Notes under the pieces: model-generated
Databases searched by the model: none
What the model saw: the letters and a program-made list of their open reading frames with translations, nothing else
What the model was told of the DNA's origin: nothing
Part shown: piece by piece, positions 25,467-34,435 of the stretch
How positions within the stretch are numbered: position 1 is the first letter of the stretch
How the letters are laid out: each line of letters opens with the position of its first letter
Assembly: GCA_964451365.1 (NCBI GenBank)
Contig: CAYVIB010000017.1
Span: 1-64,000, forward strand
Length of the DNA stretch: 64,000 nucleotides
Direction: 5' to 3'
Source: CAYVIB01 sp964451365
GTDB lineage: Bacteria > Pseudomonadota > Gammaproteobacteria > Pseudomonadales > Cellvibrionaceae
Translations under genes and position numbers: made by a program

Positions 25467-26837
25467 TTATTTTGGGTTGATCAGTTCAGGCAGCCAGGTT
25501 GCCAGGCCGGGCCACATGGCCAGCGCCGCCAACAGAGCCAATTGGAGCACAATAAACGGCACAACGCCACGATAAATCGCCGTGGTTCTCAGGGACTCAG
25601 GCGCAACACCGCGCAGATAAAAAAGTGCGAAACCGAATGGTGGCGTCAGGAAGGACGTCTGCAGGTTAATGGCGATCATAATGCCCAGCCAGATGGGGTC
25701 GAGACCCATCGCCAGCAGGGCGGGGCCCACTAACGGCACCACTACAAAAGTGATTTCGATAAAATCCAGGATAAAGCCCAGGATAAAGATCACCGCCATT
25801 ACCACCAGCACCGCCATAAAGGCGCCGCCGGGTAGCTGGTCGAAAAAGGACTCGATCAGGTGCTCTCCGCCGAACCCGCGAAACACCAGCGAAAAAAGCG
25901 ACGCACCCAGCAGGATGGCAAACACCATCGCTGTGATTTTGGTGGTGGACTGGACCACCCCGGCCAGTTGGTTCCAGCCGAGTTGCTTTTTAGCCAGTGC
26001 CAGCAAAGTTGCAGCCAGGGCGCCAACGCCGGATGCCTCGGTGGGAGTTGCGTTGCCTGTCACAATGGAACCCAATACCAGCAGTATCAGCAGGATGGGC
26101 GGCAGGATGCTTCTGATTATCTCGCCCGCCGGAACCGATTCCTCGTCTTTTACCGACGGCGCCAGCTGTGGCCGGATCAGGCCGGTTGTCAGCAGATACA
26201 GAGCGTAAACCACGACCAGGATCAAGCCCGGAACAATGGCGCCCATAAAAAGGTCGCCCACGGACACCGGCGCCGCATTGAATATGCCTTGCTTTAGCTG
26301 CGCCTGTTGGTAAGCGCTCGACAGCACATCACCCAGCAGCACCAGCGCAATGGAAGGTGGAATGATCTGCCCGAGAGTGCCGGTGGCGCAGATGGTGCCT
26401 GCCGCCAGGCTGGGAGCGTAACCACGCTTGAGCATGGTGGGCAGGGACATCAGCCCCATGGTGACCACGGTTGCGCCCACGATGCCGGTGCTGGCTGCCA
26501 TCAACATGCCGACGATCACCACGGAAACACCCAGGCCGGCGGGCAGGCGACCGCAGGCGTGGGCCATGTTTTCCAGCAGCTCTTCCGCCACCTTGGAGCG
26601 CTCGAGCATGACACCCATAAAAATGAACAGCGGCACGGCAATCAGCGTCGTATTGGTCATGATGCCGAACACCCGGTCCGGGTAGGCCAGCAGCAAATTC
26701 GCCTCGAACACACCCAGCAGAATGCCGAGGCCGGCGAACAGCAGGGAGACCCCGGCCAGGGTAAAGGCCACCGGGTAACCCGCCATCAGGGCGAGACAGA
26801 CTACGAGAAACATCAGCAGGGGCAACAGTTCAATCAT
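25467..26837 (-). CDS. dctM: TRAP transporter large permease DctM
   Basis: This 456-residue inner-membrane protein has about 12 helices and is the catalytic subunit of a sodium-driven TRAP carboxylate transporter. It shows family features such as GYPVAFTLAGVSLLFAGLG, TNTTLIAVPLFIFMGVMLERS, GATVVTMGLMSLPTMLKRGY, and IPPSIALVLLGDV. Its ATG overlaps the dctQ stop by 4 bp. A central loop (about 230-250) is longer than in short DctM proteins. The matching binding protein is not adjacent. Confidence 0.93.
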   Translation of the reverse strand: MIELLPLLMFLVVCLALMAGYPVAFTLAGVSLLFAGLGILLGVFEANLLLAYPDRVFGIMTNTTLIAVPLFIFMGVMLERSKVAEELLENMAHACGRLPAGLGVSVVIVGMLMAASTGIVGATVVTMGLMSLPTMLKRGYAPSLAAGTICATGTLGQIIPPSIALVLLGDVLSSAYQQAQLKQGIFNAAPVSVGDLFMGAIVPGLILVVVYALYLLTTGLIRPQLAPSVKDEESVPAGEIIRSILPPILLILLVLGSIVTGNATPTEASGVGALAATLLALAKKQLGWNQLAGVVQSTTKITAMVFAILLGASLFSLVFRGFGGEHLIESFFDQLPGGAFMAVLVVMAVIFILGFILDFIEITFVVVPLVGPALLAMGLDPIWLGIMIAINLQTSFLTPPFGFALFYLRGVAPESLRTTAIYRGVVPFIVLQLALLAALAMWPGLATWLPELINPK

Positions 26838-27379
26838 ACGTCGTCCGCCGAAGGCTGGCGCCAGGTCAGCGCCAGCAGGTTGCGGAGTGTTTCGGCCAAT
26901 CCCTGCAGGGCGAGCAAGCAGGCCGCCAGCGGGATCAGCGACTTGAGGGCATATACCGCCGCCAGGCCGCCGGCGTCACTGGACATCTCGTTGATCTCCC
27001 AGGAGCGGGTAACAAAGTCCCAGCTGATGAAAACCAGGAAAAAGGAAAAAGGAAGCAGGAACAATATGGAGCCAAGCGCGTTGACCCAGGCCTGGTTGGT
27101 GTTATTCATGCGGCGATAAAATACGTCCACCCGCACGTGCCCCTCTTCCCTGAGTGTAAATGCCAGACACAACATGAAAATGGCGGCGTGCAGGTAAGTC
27201 ACCAGTTCCTGGGCGGCCACCGAGCCTATGTTGAAGGCGGCCCGCAGGAAAACCACCGCCGACACCACGATCACCATTACGGCCACGAGCCAGGAGACGC
27301 ACCGCCCGATCCAGCTATTGAGCGAATCAATGGACCGGCAGACAAGCGCGGGGAGGGTTGTGGTTTGGCTTACAGACAT
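26834..27379 (-). CDS. dctQ: TRAP transporter small permease DctQ
   Basis: This 181-residue four-helix membrane protein pairs with DctM. It has an N-terminal amphipathic part (SLNSWIGRCVSWLVAVMVIVVSAVVFLRAAFNIGSVAAQEL), the typical LCLAFTLREEGHVRVDVFYRR segment, and a last pair of helices. The GHVRVDVFYRRM motif is diagnostic for DctQ. It is the first gene of the dctQM operon and is divergent from pstS across a 256-bp gap. Confidence 0.92.
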   Translation of the reverse strand: MSVSQTTTLPALVCRSIDSLNSWIGRCVSWLVAVMVIVVSAVVFLRAAFNIGSVAAQELVTYLHAAIFMLCLAFTLREEGHVRVDVFYRRMNNTNQAWVNALGSILFLLPFSFFLVFISWDFVTRSWEINEMSSDAGGLAAVYALKSLIPLAACLLALQGLAETLRNLLALTWRQPSADDV

Positions 27380-27487
27380 TAACAGGCGCTTTTGGCTTTT
27401 ATTCTATTTGCGTCGAAGGGCGGGATTATAAACGCCCGCGCCCGCGATTTCTGCCCCTGTTTACCTCCGGGCCGGATTTTTATAAAA

Positions 27488-27505
27488 CTGTAACAAATAT
27501 GTCAT
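27488..27505 (+). promoter_or_regulatory. PHO box of the pst operon
   Basis: CTGTAAC-AAAT-ATGTCAT is two 7-bp PhoB half sites in the 11-bp register, each one base off CTGTCAT. A -10-like TAAACT follows at 27516-27521, the usual spacing. Upstream of pstS, this predicts PhoB activation at low phosphate. Confidence 0.75.
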
Positions 27506-27635
27506 ATTCCACTCCTAAACTGCGCGGGTGAAGAGGGGCGCCTGAGCAAATTCCAGCGGATCGAGGTCAACACTAGACCTACTCCTTTGATCAGGACCAC
27601 AAAATTTGAGTTCGAGGCCATTTTTGGAGGTGATT

Positions 27636-28682
27636 GTGAAGAAACTGTTAGTTGGCTTTATGCTGTCGGCGTCCGTGCTGACTCTGCCGGCCGCGTATGC
27701 GCAAACGCGGGATACCATCAGCGTCGTGGGATCATCCACGGTATTCCCGTTTTCCAAAGTGGCCGCCGAGCGTTTTGGCAGGGGCAGCAAATTCAAGGCA
27801 CCCAAGATCGAGTCCACCGGTACCGGTGGCGGCTTCAAGGAATTCTGTAAGGGCCTGGGCGTGGGCACTGCCGACATTACCAACGCCTCGCGCCGGATCA
27901 AGGAATCCGAGTTTGAAATGTGCAAGCAAAACGGCGTGAAGGACATTGTTGAAGTACTGATTGGCTACGACGGCATTGTGATTGCCAACTCCCGGGAAGC
28001 CAAACAACTGGATATCACCCTCAAGGATATTTACCTGGCGCTGGCCAAGCAGGTGCCCAACCCCGACGGCAGCAAAACCCTGGTTGAAAACCCCTACCGG
28101 ACCTGGGCTGATGTGAACCCCAAACTGCCGAAAAACAAAATCTCCGTTCTTGGTCCTCCCCCCACTTCCGGCACCCGCGATGCATTCGTCGAACTGGCGA
28201 TGGAAGGTGGCTGTAGCGAAATCGACTGGATCAAGGAACTGAAGAAAACCGACAAGCAACGTTTTAAGCAAATCTGCCACATCATGCGCGAAGACGGCGC
28301 TTACATTGACGCCGGCGAGAATGACAACCTGATCGTGCAGAAGCTGGACGCCAGCCCCAAAACACTGGGTATTTTCGGTTTCAGCTTCCTGGACCAGAAC
28401 TCTGACAAGGTTCAGCCTTCGCTGATCAGCGGCGTGGAACCGACCTTTGAATCCATCGCTGACGGTACATACCCGGTTGCGCGTCCGCTGTACTTCTATG
28501 TGAAGAAGGCGCATGTGGGTGAGATTCCCGGCATTAAGGAATACCTGGCGGAATTTACCAGCGGGCGGGCCTGGGGCGAGTTCGGTTATCTGTCCGAGAA
28601 AGGCATGATTCCACTGAGCGAGGAAAAGCGTAAGCAGATCGGAAACCAGGTGGAAAACCTGGAAACGCTCAAGAGCCTTTAA
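27636..28682 (+). CDS. pstS: Phosphate ABC transporter substrate-binding protein PstS
   Basis: This 348-residue periplasmic phosphate-binding protein starts at GTG (VKKLLVGFML), with GGAGG 5 bp upstream. It has a signal peptide cleaved near AYAQ. VVGSSTVFPFSKVAAERF and STGTGGGFKEFCKGLGVGTADITNASR carry the phosphate-binding loop residues typical of the PstS class found in Pseudomonas and relatives. FGFSFLDQNSDKV lies near the end. It leads the pst operon; a terminator-like hairpin follows it, as expected for a gene needed in excess. Confidence 0.95.
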   Translation: MKKLLVGFMLSASVLTLPAAYAQTRDTISVVGSSTVFPFSKVAAERFGRGSKFKAPKIESTGTGGGFKEFCKGLGVGTADITNASRRIKESEFEMCKQNGVKDIVEVLIGYDGIVIANSREAKQLDITLKDIYLALAKQVPNPDGSKTLVENPYRTWADVNPKLPKNKISVLGPPPTSGTRDAFVELAMEGGCSEIDWIKELKKTDKQRFKQICHIMREDGAYIDAGENDNLIVQKLDASPKTLGIFGFSFLDQNSDKVQPSLISGVEPTFESIADGTYPVARPLYFYVKKAHVGEIPGIKEYLAEFTSGRAWGEFGYLSEKGMIPLSEEKRKQIGNQVENLETLKSL

Positions 28683-28793
28683 GGCAACGAAAGCCTTTGA
28701 CTTGGCGTTAGTATGAATATAATGGCCGCCGCACCATGACAGGGGGGGCGGCAGTCTTTAAAATGACGCAACCTTAATAATCCTGTCACCGTC

Positions 28794-28818
28794 AACCCGG
28801 CACACTGGCCGGGTTTTG
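28794..28818 (+). terminator. Attenuator-like hairpin between pstS and pstC
   Basis: An 8-bp perfect stem AACCCGGC/GCCGGGTT with a six-base loop is followed by TTTTG. It would end part of the transcripts after pstS and let some read through to pstCAB-phoU. Confidence 0.7.
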
Positions 28819-28867
28819 TTATGTTTTGGGGGCCACTACAAGCGTATCGACGCTTGGATCAGCAATT

Positions 28868-30265
28868 ATGGATACATCCGTACTACTCGTTTTAATTACC
28901 ATTTTGCTGGGTGGAGTCTATCTGCTGGGCCGCAATCGCTCGCTTGCCCTGGCATCCGGTATCGGCGGTGCCCGCGGCCTCAATTCCCTGCCGTTCTACT
29001 ACGGCGCGCTGACGGTACTGTGGGCGGGTGTGCCCACGCTTATTCTGTTTGGCGCCTGGGTTATTTTCGATTCGCAGATCCAACAGTACATTGTTATCCA
29101 GCAACTGCCGGAGGAAATACGCAACGGCAGCGAGGCGCAGCTCGAGCTGGCATTGAACCAGATCTATAACGTGGCCTACGGCCAGAACATGGGTGAAGCG
29201 TCGGATTTCGTGATCGAGGCGGCCAATACCTTGCTGCGCCTCGAAACCCTCGGCGGCTGGATGTTGAGCGGCGTCGTTTTTCTTTCCATCGCCATAGGCG
29301 GCGCCGTGGTGTGGATGCGCATCCACCCGCAAATGAAGGCGCGCCTGTACGTCGAAAACTGGTTTCGCCTGGCGCTGGCGAGCTGTTCGGTGATAGCGAT
29401 TCTGACCACGTTGGGCATCGTGCTGTCGGTGCTGTTCGAAGCAATCCGCTTTTTCGACACCGTGCCAATCACGGAATTTCTGTTCGGCCTGCAGTGGAGT
29501 CCCCAGACGGCGATCCGCGAAGGCCAGGTGGCCGGCTCCAGCAGTTTCGGCGCGGTTCCCATTTTTCTCGGCACCTTGTTGATCGCTTTTATTGCCATGC
29601 TGGTGGCGTTGCCTACCGGTTTGATGTCCGCCATCTATCTTGCCGACTACGCCCCGGGGCGGGTGCGCAATGTGGTCAAACCGCTGCTGGAAATCCTGGC
29701 CGGTATCCCCACCGTGGTGTACGGCTTTTTTGCCGCCCTGACGGTGGCGCCGTTTGTGCGCGACCTCGCCGTCAGCATGGGCCTGAACGATTACATGACC
29801 GTCACTTCCGAAAGTGCCCTGGCCGTGGGCCTGGTGATGGGCATCATGATTATTCCCTTTGTGTCCTCTCTCTCCGACGATGTGATTAATGCCGTGCCCC
29901 AATCGCTGCGCGACGGAGCGCTGGCCCTGGGAGCCACCAAGTCGGAAGTGGTCAAGCAGGTGGTACTGCCGGCGGCGTTGCCGGGCATCGTCGGCGGCTT
30001 TTTACTGGCGGTGTCGCGCGCGATCGGGGAAACCATGATCGTGGTGATGGCGGCGGGTCTGGCTGCCAAGCTGACGGTCAATCCACTGGATTCGGTCACA
30101 ACCGTTACAGTTCAAATCGTCACCCTGCTGGTGGGCGACCAGGAGTTTGACAGCCCCAAAACCCTGGCGGCCTTTGCCCTGGGGCTGGTGCTGTTTGTCG
30201 TCACGCTGGCGCTCAACTACATCGCCCTGCATGTCGTTAAAAAATATCGCGAACAATATGAATAA
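28868..30265 (+). CDS. pstC: Phosphate ABC transporter permease PstC
   Basis: This 465-residue inner-membrane permease belongs to the long PstC class: an N-terminal helix pair and a periplasmic helical insert (SQIQQYIVIQQLPEEIRNGSEA) before the core. The core has the permease signature region (EILAGIPTVVYGFFAALTVAPFVRD) and the EAA loop (LRDGALALGATKSEVVKQVVLPAALPGIVGG). The ATG at 28868 is chosen; an upstream TTG at 28826 is possible. It overlaps pstA by 8 bp. Confidence 0.93.
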   Translation: MDTSVLLVLITILLGGVYLLGRNRSLALASGIGGARGLNSLPFYYGALTVLWAGVPTLILFGAWVIFDSQIQQYIVIQQLPEEIRNGSEAQLELALNQIYNVAYGQNMGEASDFVIEAANTLLRLETLGGWMLSGVVFLSIAIGGAVVWMRIHPQMKARLYVENWFRLALASCSVIAILTTLGIVLSVLFEAIRFFDTVPITEFLFGLQWSPQTAIREGQVAGSSSFGAVPIFLGTLLIAFIAMLVALPTGLMSAIYLADYAPGRVRNVVKPLLEILAGIPTVVYGFFAALTVAPFVRDLAVSMGLNDYMTVTSESALAVGLVMGIMIIPFVSSLSDDVINAVPQSLRDGALALGATKSEVVKQVVLPAALPGIVGGFLLAVSRAIGETMIVVMAAGLAAKLTVNPLDSVTTVTVQIVTLLVGDQEFDSPKTLAAFALGLVLFVVTLALNYIALHVVKKYREQYE

Positions 30266-31559
30266 TTCCGTGAACAGCGAACCCACTACTTCAAAAACCG
30301 CGGAACTGGTCCAGCGAAGCCTGAAGAAACGATATCGTGCCGAAACCCGTTTTCGAATTTACGGCATTGCCTCCATCTGCATTGGTTTGCTGGCACTCGC
30401 GACCCTGTTTTTCAAGATCGTCAGCGAAGGCTACACCGCCTTTACCCAGACATACGTGCAACTGGAAGTGAGTTTCGACCCGGATATGCTGGAGGTCAGC
30501 GACGCCCGGGATCCCCGGCAACTGGCGGTGGCGAACTATGACGGCATTATCCGGCAGGCGCTGCGTGAGCGCTTCCCGCAGACCAGGACCAGAAGTGACA
30601 TCCGCAAACTGGACAGCATGATCAGTGTCGGCGCCAGCTATCACCTGCAGGAGTTGCTGACGGAAAACCCGGAACTGCTGGGCACCGAAGCCAAACTATG
30701 GCTGTTGGCCGATGACGATATCGATACCTACATCAAAAGCCGTGACAACAGGGAGCCCTTCCTTGGCCGCCTGAATGACAAACAGGTGGAATGGGTCGAG
30801 GATTTGATTGCCGCCGGCCAGGTGGACCGTAAATTCAACACCATTTTTTTTACCTCCGGGGATTCGTCCGAGCCGGAGTTGGCCGGCATCCTCGGCGCGA
30901 TCACGGGCAGCGCGCTCACCCTGCTGGTGACCCTGGTGCTGTCTTTCCCCATTGGCGTGGCGGCGGCGATCTACCTGGAGGAATATGCCGGGCGCAATCG
31001 TTTTACCGACTTTATCGAGGTCAACATCAACAACCTGGCGGCGGTGCCATCGGTGATTTTCGGTCTGCTGGGTCTGGCGATTTTCCTTAATTTCTTTCAT
31101 ATGCCGCGTTCCGTCCCGCTGGTGGGCGGCCTGGTGCTGACGCTGATGACCCTGCCCACGATCATTATTACCAGTCGCGCGGCGATCAAGGCGGTTCCCC
31201 CTTCCATCCGCGAGGCGGCGCTGGGCATGGGGGCATCAAAAATGCAAACCATACTTCACCACGTATTACCCCTGGCCATGCCCGGTATGTTGACCGGGGC
31301 CATTATCGGTATGGCGCAGGCGCTCGGTGAAACAGCGCCCCTGCTGATGATCGGCATGGTGGCCTTTATCGTGGATGTACCCACCGGTGTTACGGACCCC
31401 GCAACCGTGTTGCCGGTACAAATTTTCCTGTGGGCCGATAGCCCTGAAAGAGCGTTTGTCGAGCGCACTTCCGCTGCTATTATGGTGCTGCTCGCTTTCC
31501 TGATTGCCATGAACAGCCTGGCAATTTCGTTGCGAAAGCGGTTGGAGCGCCGCTGGTAA
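30258..31559 (+). CDS. pstA: Phosphate ABC transporter permease PstA
   Basis: This 433-residue partner permease starts at MNNSVNSEP inside the end of pstC. The N-terminus is cytoplasmic, then comes one helix (about 36-58), a periplasmic domain of about 160 residues rich in charged helices, then the five-helix core (SALTLLVTLVLSFPIGVAAAIYLEEYAG, NNLAAVPSVIFGLLGLAIFLNFF). The EAA motif is IREAALGMGASKMQTILHHVLPLAMPGM. The enlarged N-terminal part is as in other gammaproteobacterial long PstA proteins. Confidence 0.93.
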   Translation: MNNSVNSEPTTSKTAELVQRSLKKRYRAETRFRIYGIASICIGLLALATLFFKIVSEGYTAFTQTYVQLEVSFDPDMLEVSDARDPRQLAVANYDGIIRQALRERFPQTRTRSDIRKLDSMISVGASYHLQELLTENPELLGTEAKLWLLADDDIDTYIKSRDNREPFLGRLNDKQVEWVEDLIAAGQVDRKFNTIFFTSGDSSEPELAGILGAITGSALTLLVTLVLSFPIGVAAAIYLEEYAGRNRFTDFIEVNINNLAAVPSVIFGLLGLAIFLNFFHMPRSVPLVGGLVLTLMTLPTIIITSRAAIKAVPPSIREAALGMGASKMQTILHHVLPLAMPGMLTGAIIGMAQALGETAPLLMIGMVAFIVDVPTGVTDPATVLPVQIFLWADSPERAFVERTSAAIMVLLAFLIAMNSLAISLRKRLERRW

Positions 31560-31575
31560 ACAATGAGGTGGCGTT

Positions 31576-32460
31576 ATGCCAGTGTTAGATTCCGTGAAAG
31601 AACTCAATCCAAAACTACAAGATGCCGCAACTATGAAAGAAGCCAACCTGGAGGCCGTGCAGCCTGGTGCAACGGTGAAGACGGTGGGCCAGCCGTATGT
31701 AAACAACGCAAAGTTCGCGGTGCGCGGCGTGAACGTTTTTTACGGTGAAAAGCAGGCGGTGTTTGATGTCGGCCTGGATATCGGCAAAAACGAAGTGATT
31801 GCCATGATTGGTCCGTCCGGCTGCGGCAAATCCACCTTCCTGCGCTGCCTCAACCGTATGAACGATACCATCGAAGGTTGCCGGGTGGAGGGCAAGATCG
31901 AGCTGGACGGCAGCGATATCTACGAGGGCAAGCTGGATGTGGTGCCGCTGCGCGCGCGGGTGGGCATGGTATTTCAGAAACCCAACCCCTTCCCCAAAAC
32001 CATTTATGAAAACGTCGCCTATGGACCGAAGCTGCACGGCCTGGCCAGCCGGCGGGTGGATATGGACGAGATCGTGGAAACCAGCCTGCGCCGGGCGGGT
32101 CTATGGGATGAGGTTAAAGATCGATTGCACCAGCCCGGCACGGGTCTCTCGGGCGGCCAGCAACAGCGCCTGTGTATAGCTCGCACCATAGCGGTGAGTC
32201 CGGAAGTAATTCTCATGGATGAGCCGTGCTCCGCACTTGATCCGATCGCAACTGCTAAAATTGAAGAATTAATCGCTGAATTGAGTGAAAATTTCACGAT
32301 CGCCATCGTGACCCATTCCATGCAGCAGGCCGCGCGCGTATCGCGTCGCACCGCCTATTTCCATATGGGTAAGTTAATGGAAGTCAACGATACCCAGAAG
32401 GTGTTCACCAACCCGGACCATGAATTGACGGAAGCCTATATCACCGGTCGTTTCGGGTAA
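31576..32460 (+). CDS. pstB: Phosphate ABC transporter ATP-binding protein PstB
   Basis: This 294-residue cytoplasmic ATPase shows Walker A GPSGCGKST, the family-typical FLRCLNRMND, Q-loop VFQKPNPFPKTI, signature LSGGQQQR, Walker B VILMDEPCSALDP, and the switch His in IVTHSMQQAARV. It is about 35 residues longer at the N-terminus than E. coli PstB, with a low-complexity leader; MKEANLEAV is an alternative start. GAGG lies upstream. It energises PstCA and interacts with PhoU. Confidence 0.96.
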   Translation: MPVLDSVKELNPKLQDAATMKEANLEAVQPGATVKTVGQPYVNNAKFAVRGVNVFYGEKQAVFDVGLDIGKNEVIAMIGPSGCGKSTFLRCLNRMNDTIEGCRVEGKIELDGSDIYEGKLDVVPLRARVGMVFQKPNPFPKTIYENVAYGPKLHGLASRRVDMDEIVETSLRRAGLWDEVKDRLHQPGTGLSGGQQQRLCIARTIAVSPEVILMDEPCSALDPIATAKIEELIAELSENFTIAIVTHSMQQAARVSRRTAYFHMGKLMEVNDTQKVFTNPDHELTEAYITGRFG

Positions 32461-32476
32461 CTTTGAGGTAAGTGAC

Positions 32477-33196
32477 ATGGATACTTTACATTTGGATCAA
32501 CACATCTCCAATCAATTCAATGTTGATCTGGAAAAGCTCCGCACGGAATTCCTGGAAATGGGCGGGCTGGTCGAGGATCAACTGGCAGATGCGATTCGCG
32601 CGATAGAAACCGCCGATGGGGCGCTGGCGGAAAAAGTCCTGGAAACGGAAAAGGAAGTCGACAAACGGGAAATCAAACTCGATGCCGAGTGCACCATGAT
32701 CCTCGCCCGTCGCCAGCCGGCGGCGTCCGATTTGCGCCTGGTGTTGATGGTGACCAAGGCCACTCGCGACCTGGAGCGAATGGGTGACGAAGCCTCCAAG
32801 ATCGCTAAAATGGCCCTGCTGCTCAATGATGAGGGTGAGTCGCCGCGCGGCTATGTGGAGCTGCGGCACCTGGCCAGCCAGGTGGCCAAGCTGGTGAATA
32901 TTTCCCTCGACGCATTCGCCCGCTTCGATGTTTATGCCGCGATCAAAGTGGTGCGGGAAGACAAGGATATCGATATCGAATACCAGTCTTCCCTGCGTGA
33001 ACTGATCACTTACATGATGGAAGATCCGCGGGCGATCAAGCGCGTGATGAATATTATGTGGGCGTTAAGGGCGCTTGAGCGCATAGGTGACCACGCGCGC
33101 AATATTGCTGAACATGTTATCTATCTTGTTCATGGCATGGATGTCCGCCACATCTCCCCCAGCGAAATCGAGCGCCAGCTCGAGTCGAAGCTCTAA
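32477..33196 (+). CDS. phoU: Phosphate signalling protein PhoU
   Basis: This 239-residue protein consists of two three-helix bundles with the repeated metal-binding motif: ATRDLERMGDEASKIAKMA in the first half and ALRALERIGDHARNIAEHVIY in the second. It links PstB to the PhoR kinase to shut off the Pho regulon when phosphate is plentiful. It lies 16 bp after pstB with GAGG upstream. phoB and phoR are not in the window. Confidence 0.96.
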   Translation: MDTLHLDQHISNQFNVDLEKLRTEFLEMGGLVEDQLADAIRAIETADGALAEKVLETEKEVDKREIKLDAECTMILARRQPAASDLRLVLMVTKATRDLERMGDEASKIAKMALLLNDEGESPRGYVELRHLASQVAKLVNISLDAFARFDVYAAIKVVREDKDIDIEYQSSLRELITYMMEDPRAIKRVMNIMWALRALERIGDHARNIAEHVIYLVHGMDVRHISPSEIERQLESKL

Positions 33197-33350
33197 ACAC
33201 ATCAGGAACTGCTGGTTCATTTTCGGTGCGGCGGCCGCAACGGCGGCCCGCCGTTGAAGCCGTTCGCATAAAATGGCGTCAAAATTCCCTTCTTTTTCAA
33301 TGATTTAGTGTACCTTGCCACCGCTTCTGAAAAAGGACATAAACACGAGC

Positions 33351-33384
33351 CTGTCATGTTTCTGTCATATTTCATAAATATTAT
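33351..33384 (+). promoter_or_regulatory. Perfect PHO box and -10 of the porin gene
   Basis: CTGTCAT-GTTT-CTGTCAT (33351-33368) is two exact consensus PhoB half sites in the 11-bp register. TATTAT at 33379-33384 is the expected -10, ten bases on. A partial third half site (CATAAAT) continues the register. Confidence 0.88.
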
Positions 33385-33484
33385 TGCCATCTGATTTAAA
33401 CATTTCGGACATAAAGCTGAAATATTTTTACATAAACCGTATGGCACAAAAATTTTTTAAAGTCTTTATTGGGGGATCTACACA

Positions 33485-34435
33485 ATGAACAAGAAATGGT
33501 TATCGGCAGTGATGGTGGCAAGTCTGGCCGCGCCCGCGACGGCGGAAATGGAATGGTATGGTAAAGCCAATGTGTCTTTTCAGGCGGTGGACGAGAATGA
33601 AGAAAGTTTTACTGAAGTGGTTAGCAATGCCTCGCGTATTGGTGTAAAGGGGGAGGAGGTTATAAACGATTCGCTGGAAGCGATTTACCAGCTTGAATAC
33701 GAGGCGGCGGTAGATGATGGGCAAGGTTCGGATGATCAGACGTTCAGCCAGCGCAATATCTTTGTCGGGTTAAAGAGCGCCTATGGCACGGTGATTATGG
33801 GCCACTACGATACGCCGTTTAAGGTTGCGCAAAACAAAGTGGATCTGTTCAATGACATGGAAGGTGATATCCGGAACCTGATTACCGTTAACGACAACCG
33901 CGAATCCGATCAGGTCAATTACACCACACCGTCATCGCTCGGTCCGGTTACGGTGTCAGTCTCCCACATTTCCAGCGAAGATGAAGAGGTGGACGACGGT
34001 ATCTCCGCCGCGGTGGCATTTGAGCTGAACGGACTGTATCTGGCGGCGGCAATTGACCAGGATGTGGAGGCAATTGACCAGGATGTGGAGGCAATTGACC
34101 AGGATGTGGAGGCAATGGGCACGGACGCAGTGCGAGCGGTGGCCCAATATTCCTTCAACAACTTCCAGTTGGGCGGGCTTTACGAAACCTACGATGACGG
34201 TTTCGATACCTATGACGGATTTATGGTATCCGGACAGTACACCTTGGACAAATGGGCCCTGAAGGTCCAGTTTGGTCAATCCGATATCGATGAAGAAGGT
34301 GGTGAGAGCCTCAGCCTGGGAGCGGACTACAAGTTATCCGGCAGCACCAAAGTCTTCGGCTATTTCACCGGTATCGAATCCGATCTGGGCACGGAAGCGG
34401 ATTATCTCGGTGTCGGTATCGAACATAAATTCTAG
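33485..34435 (+). CDS. Phosphate-starvation-regulated general porin
   Basis: This 316-residue outer-membrane porin (Gram-negative porin, Porin_4 style) has a signal peptide cleaved near ATAEMEWYG and alternating beta strands. It carries NASRIGVKGEEVIND, FVGLKSAYGTVIMGHYDTPF with the constriction-loop region, and ends in the C-terminal aromatic motif GVGIEHKF. The PHO box upstream and the pst-phoU operon before it suggest a PhoE/OprP-like role in phosphate uptake. That specificity is inferred from regulation; the mature protein is acidic overall, unlike basic OprP. A three-copy 7-residue repeat lies in one extracellular loop candidate. The stop codon is the TAG that begins the downstream MITE-like element. 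Confidence 0.85.
   Translation: MNKKWLSAVMVASLAAPATAEMEWYGKANVSFQAVDENEESFTEVVSNASRIGVKGEEVINDSLEAIYQLEYEAAVDDGQGSDDQTFSQRNIFVGLKSAYGTVIMGHYDTPFKVAQNKVDLFNDMEGDIRNLITVNDNRESDQVNYTTPSSLGPVTVSVSHISSEDEEVDDGISAAVAFELNGLYLAAAIDQDVEAIDQDVEAIDQDVEAMGTDAVRAVAQYSFNNFQLGGLYETYDDGFDTYDGFMVSGQYTLDKWALKVQFGQSDIDEEGGESLSLGADYKLSGSTKVFGYFTGIESDLGTEADYLGVGIEHKF
34049..34111 (+). repeat. Three exact 21-bp tandem repeats inside porin gene
   Basis: Units begin GCAATTGACCAGGATG and each encodes AIDQDVE. The three copies are identical in DNA, so the expansion is recent, and the in-frame length keeps the porin open. Confidence 0.95.

Noticed and set aside
28892..29902. 336-codon open frame antisense to pstC
   Set aside because: It is His/Gly-rich nonsense opposite a well-conserved permease gene.
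33217..33447. 76-codon minus-strand frame before the porin
   Set aside because: It covers the porin PHO box and promoter and shows no protein family features.
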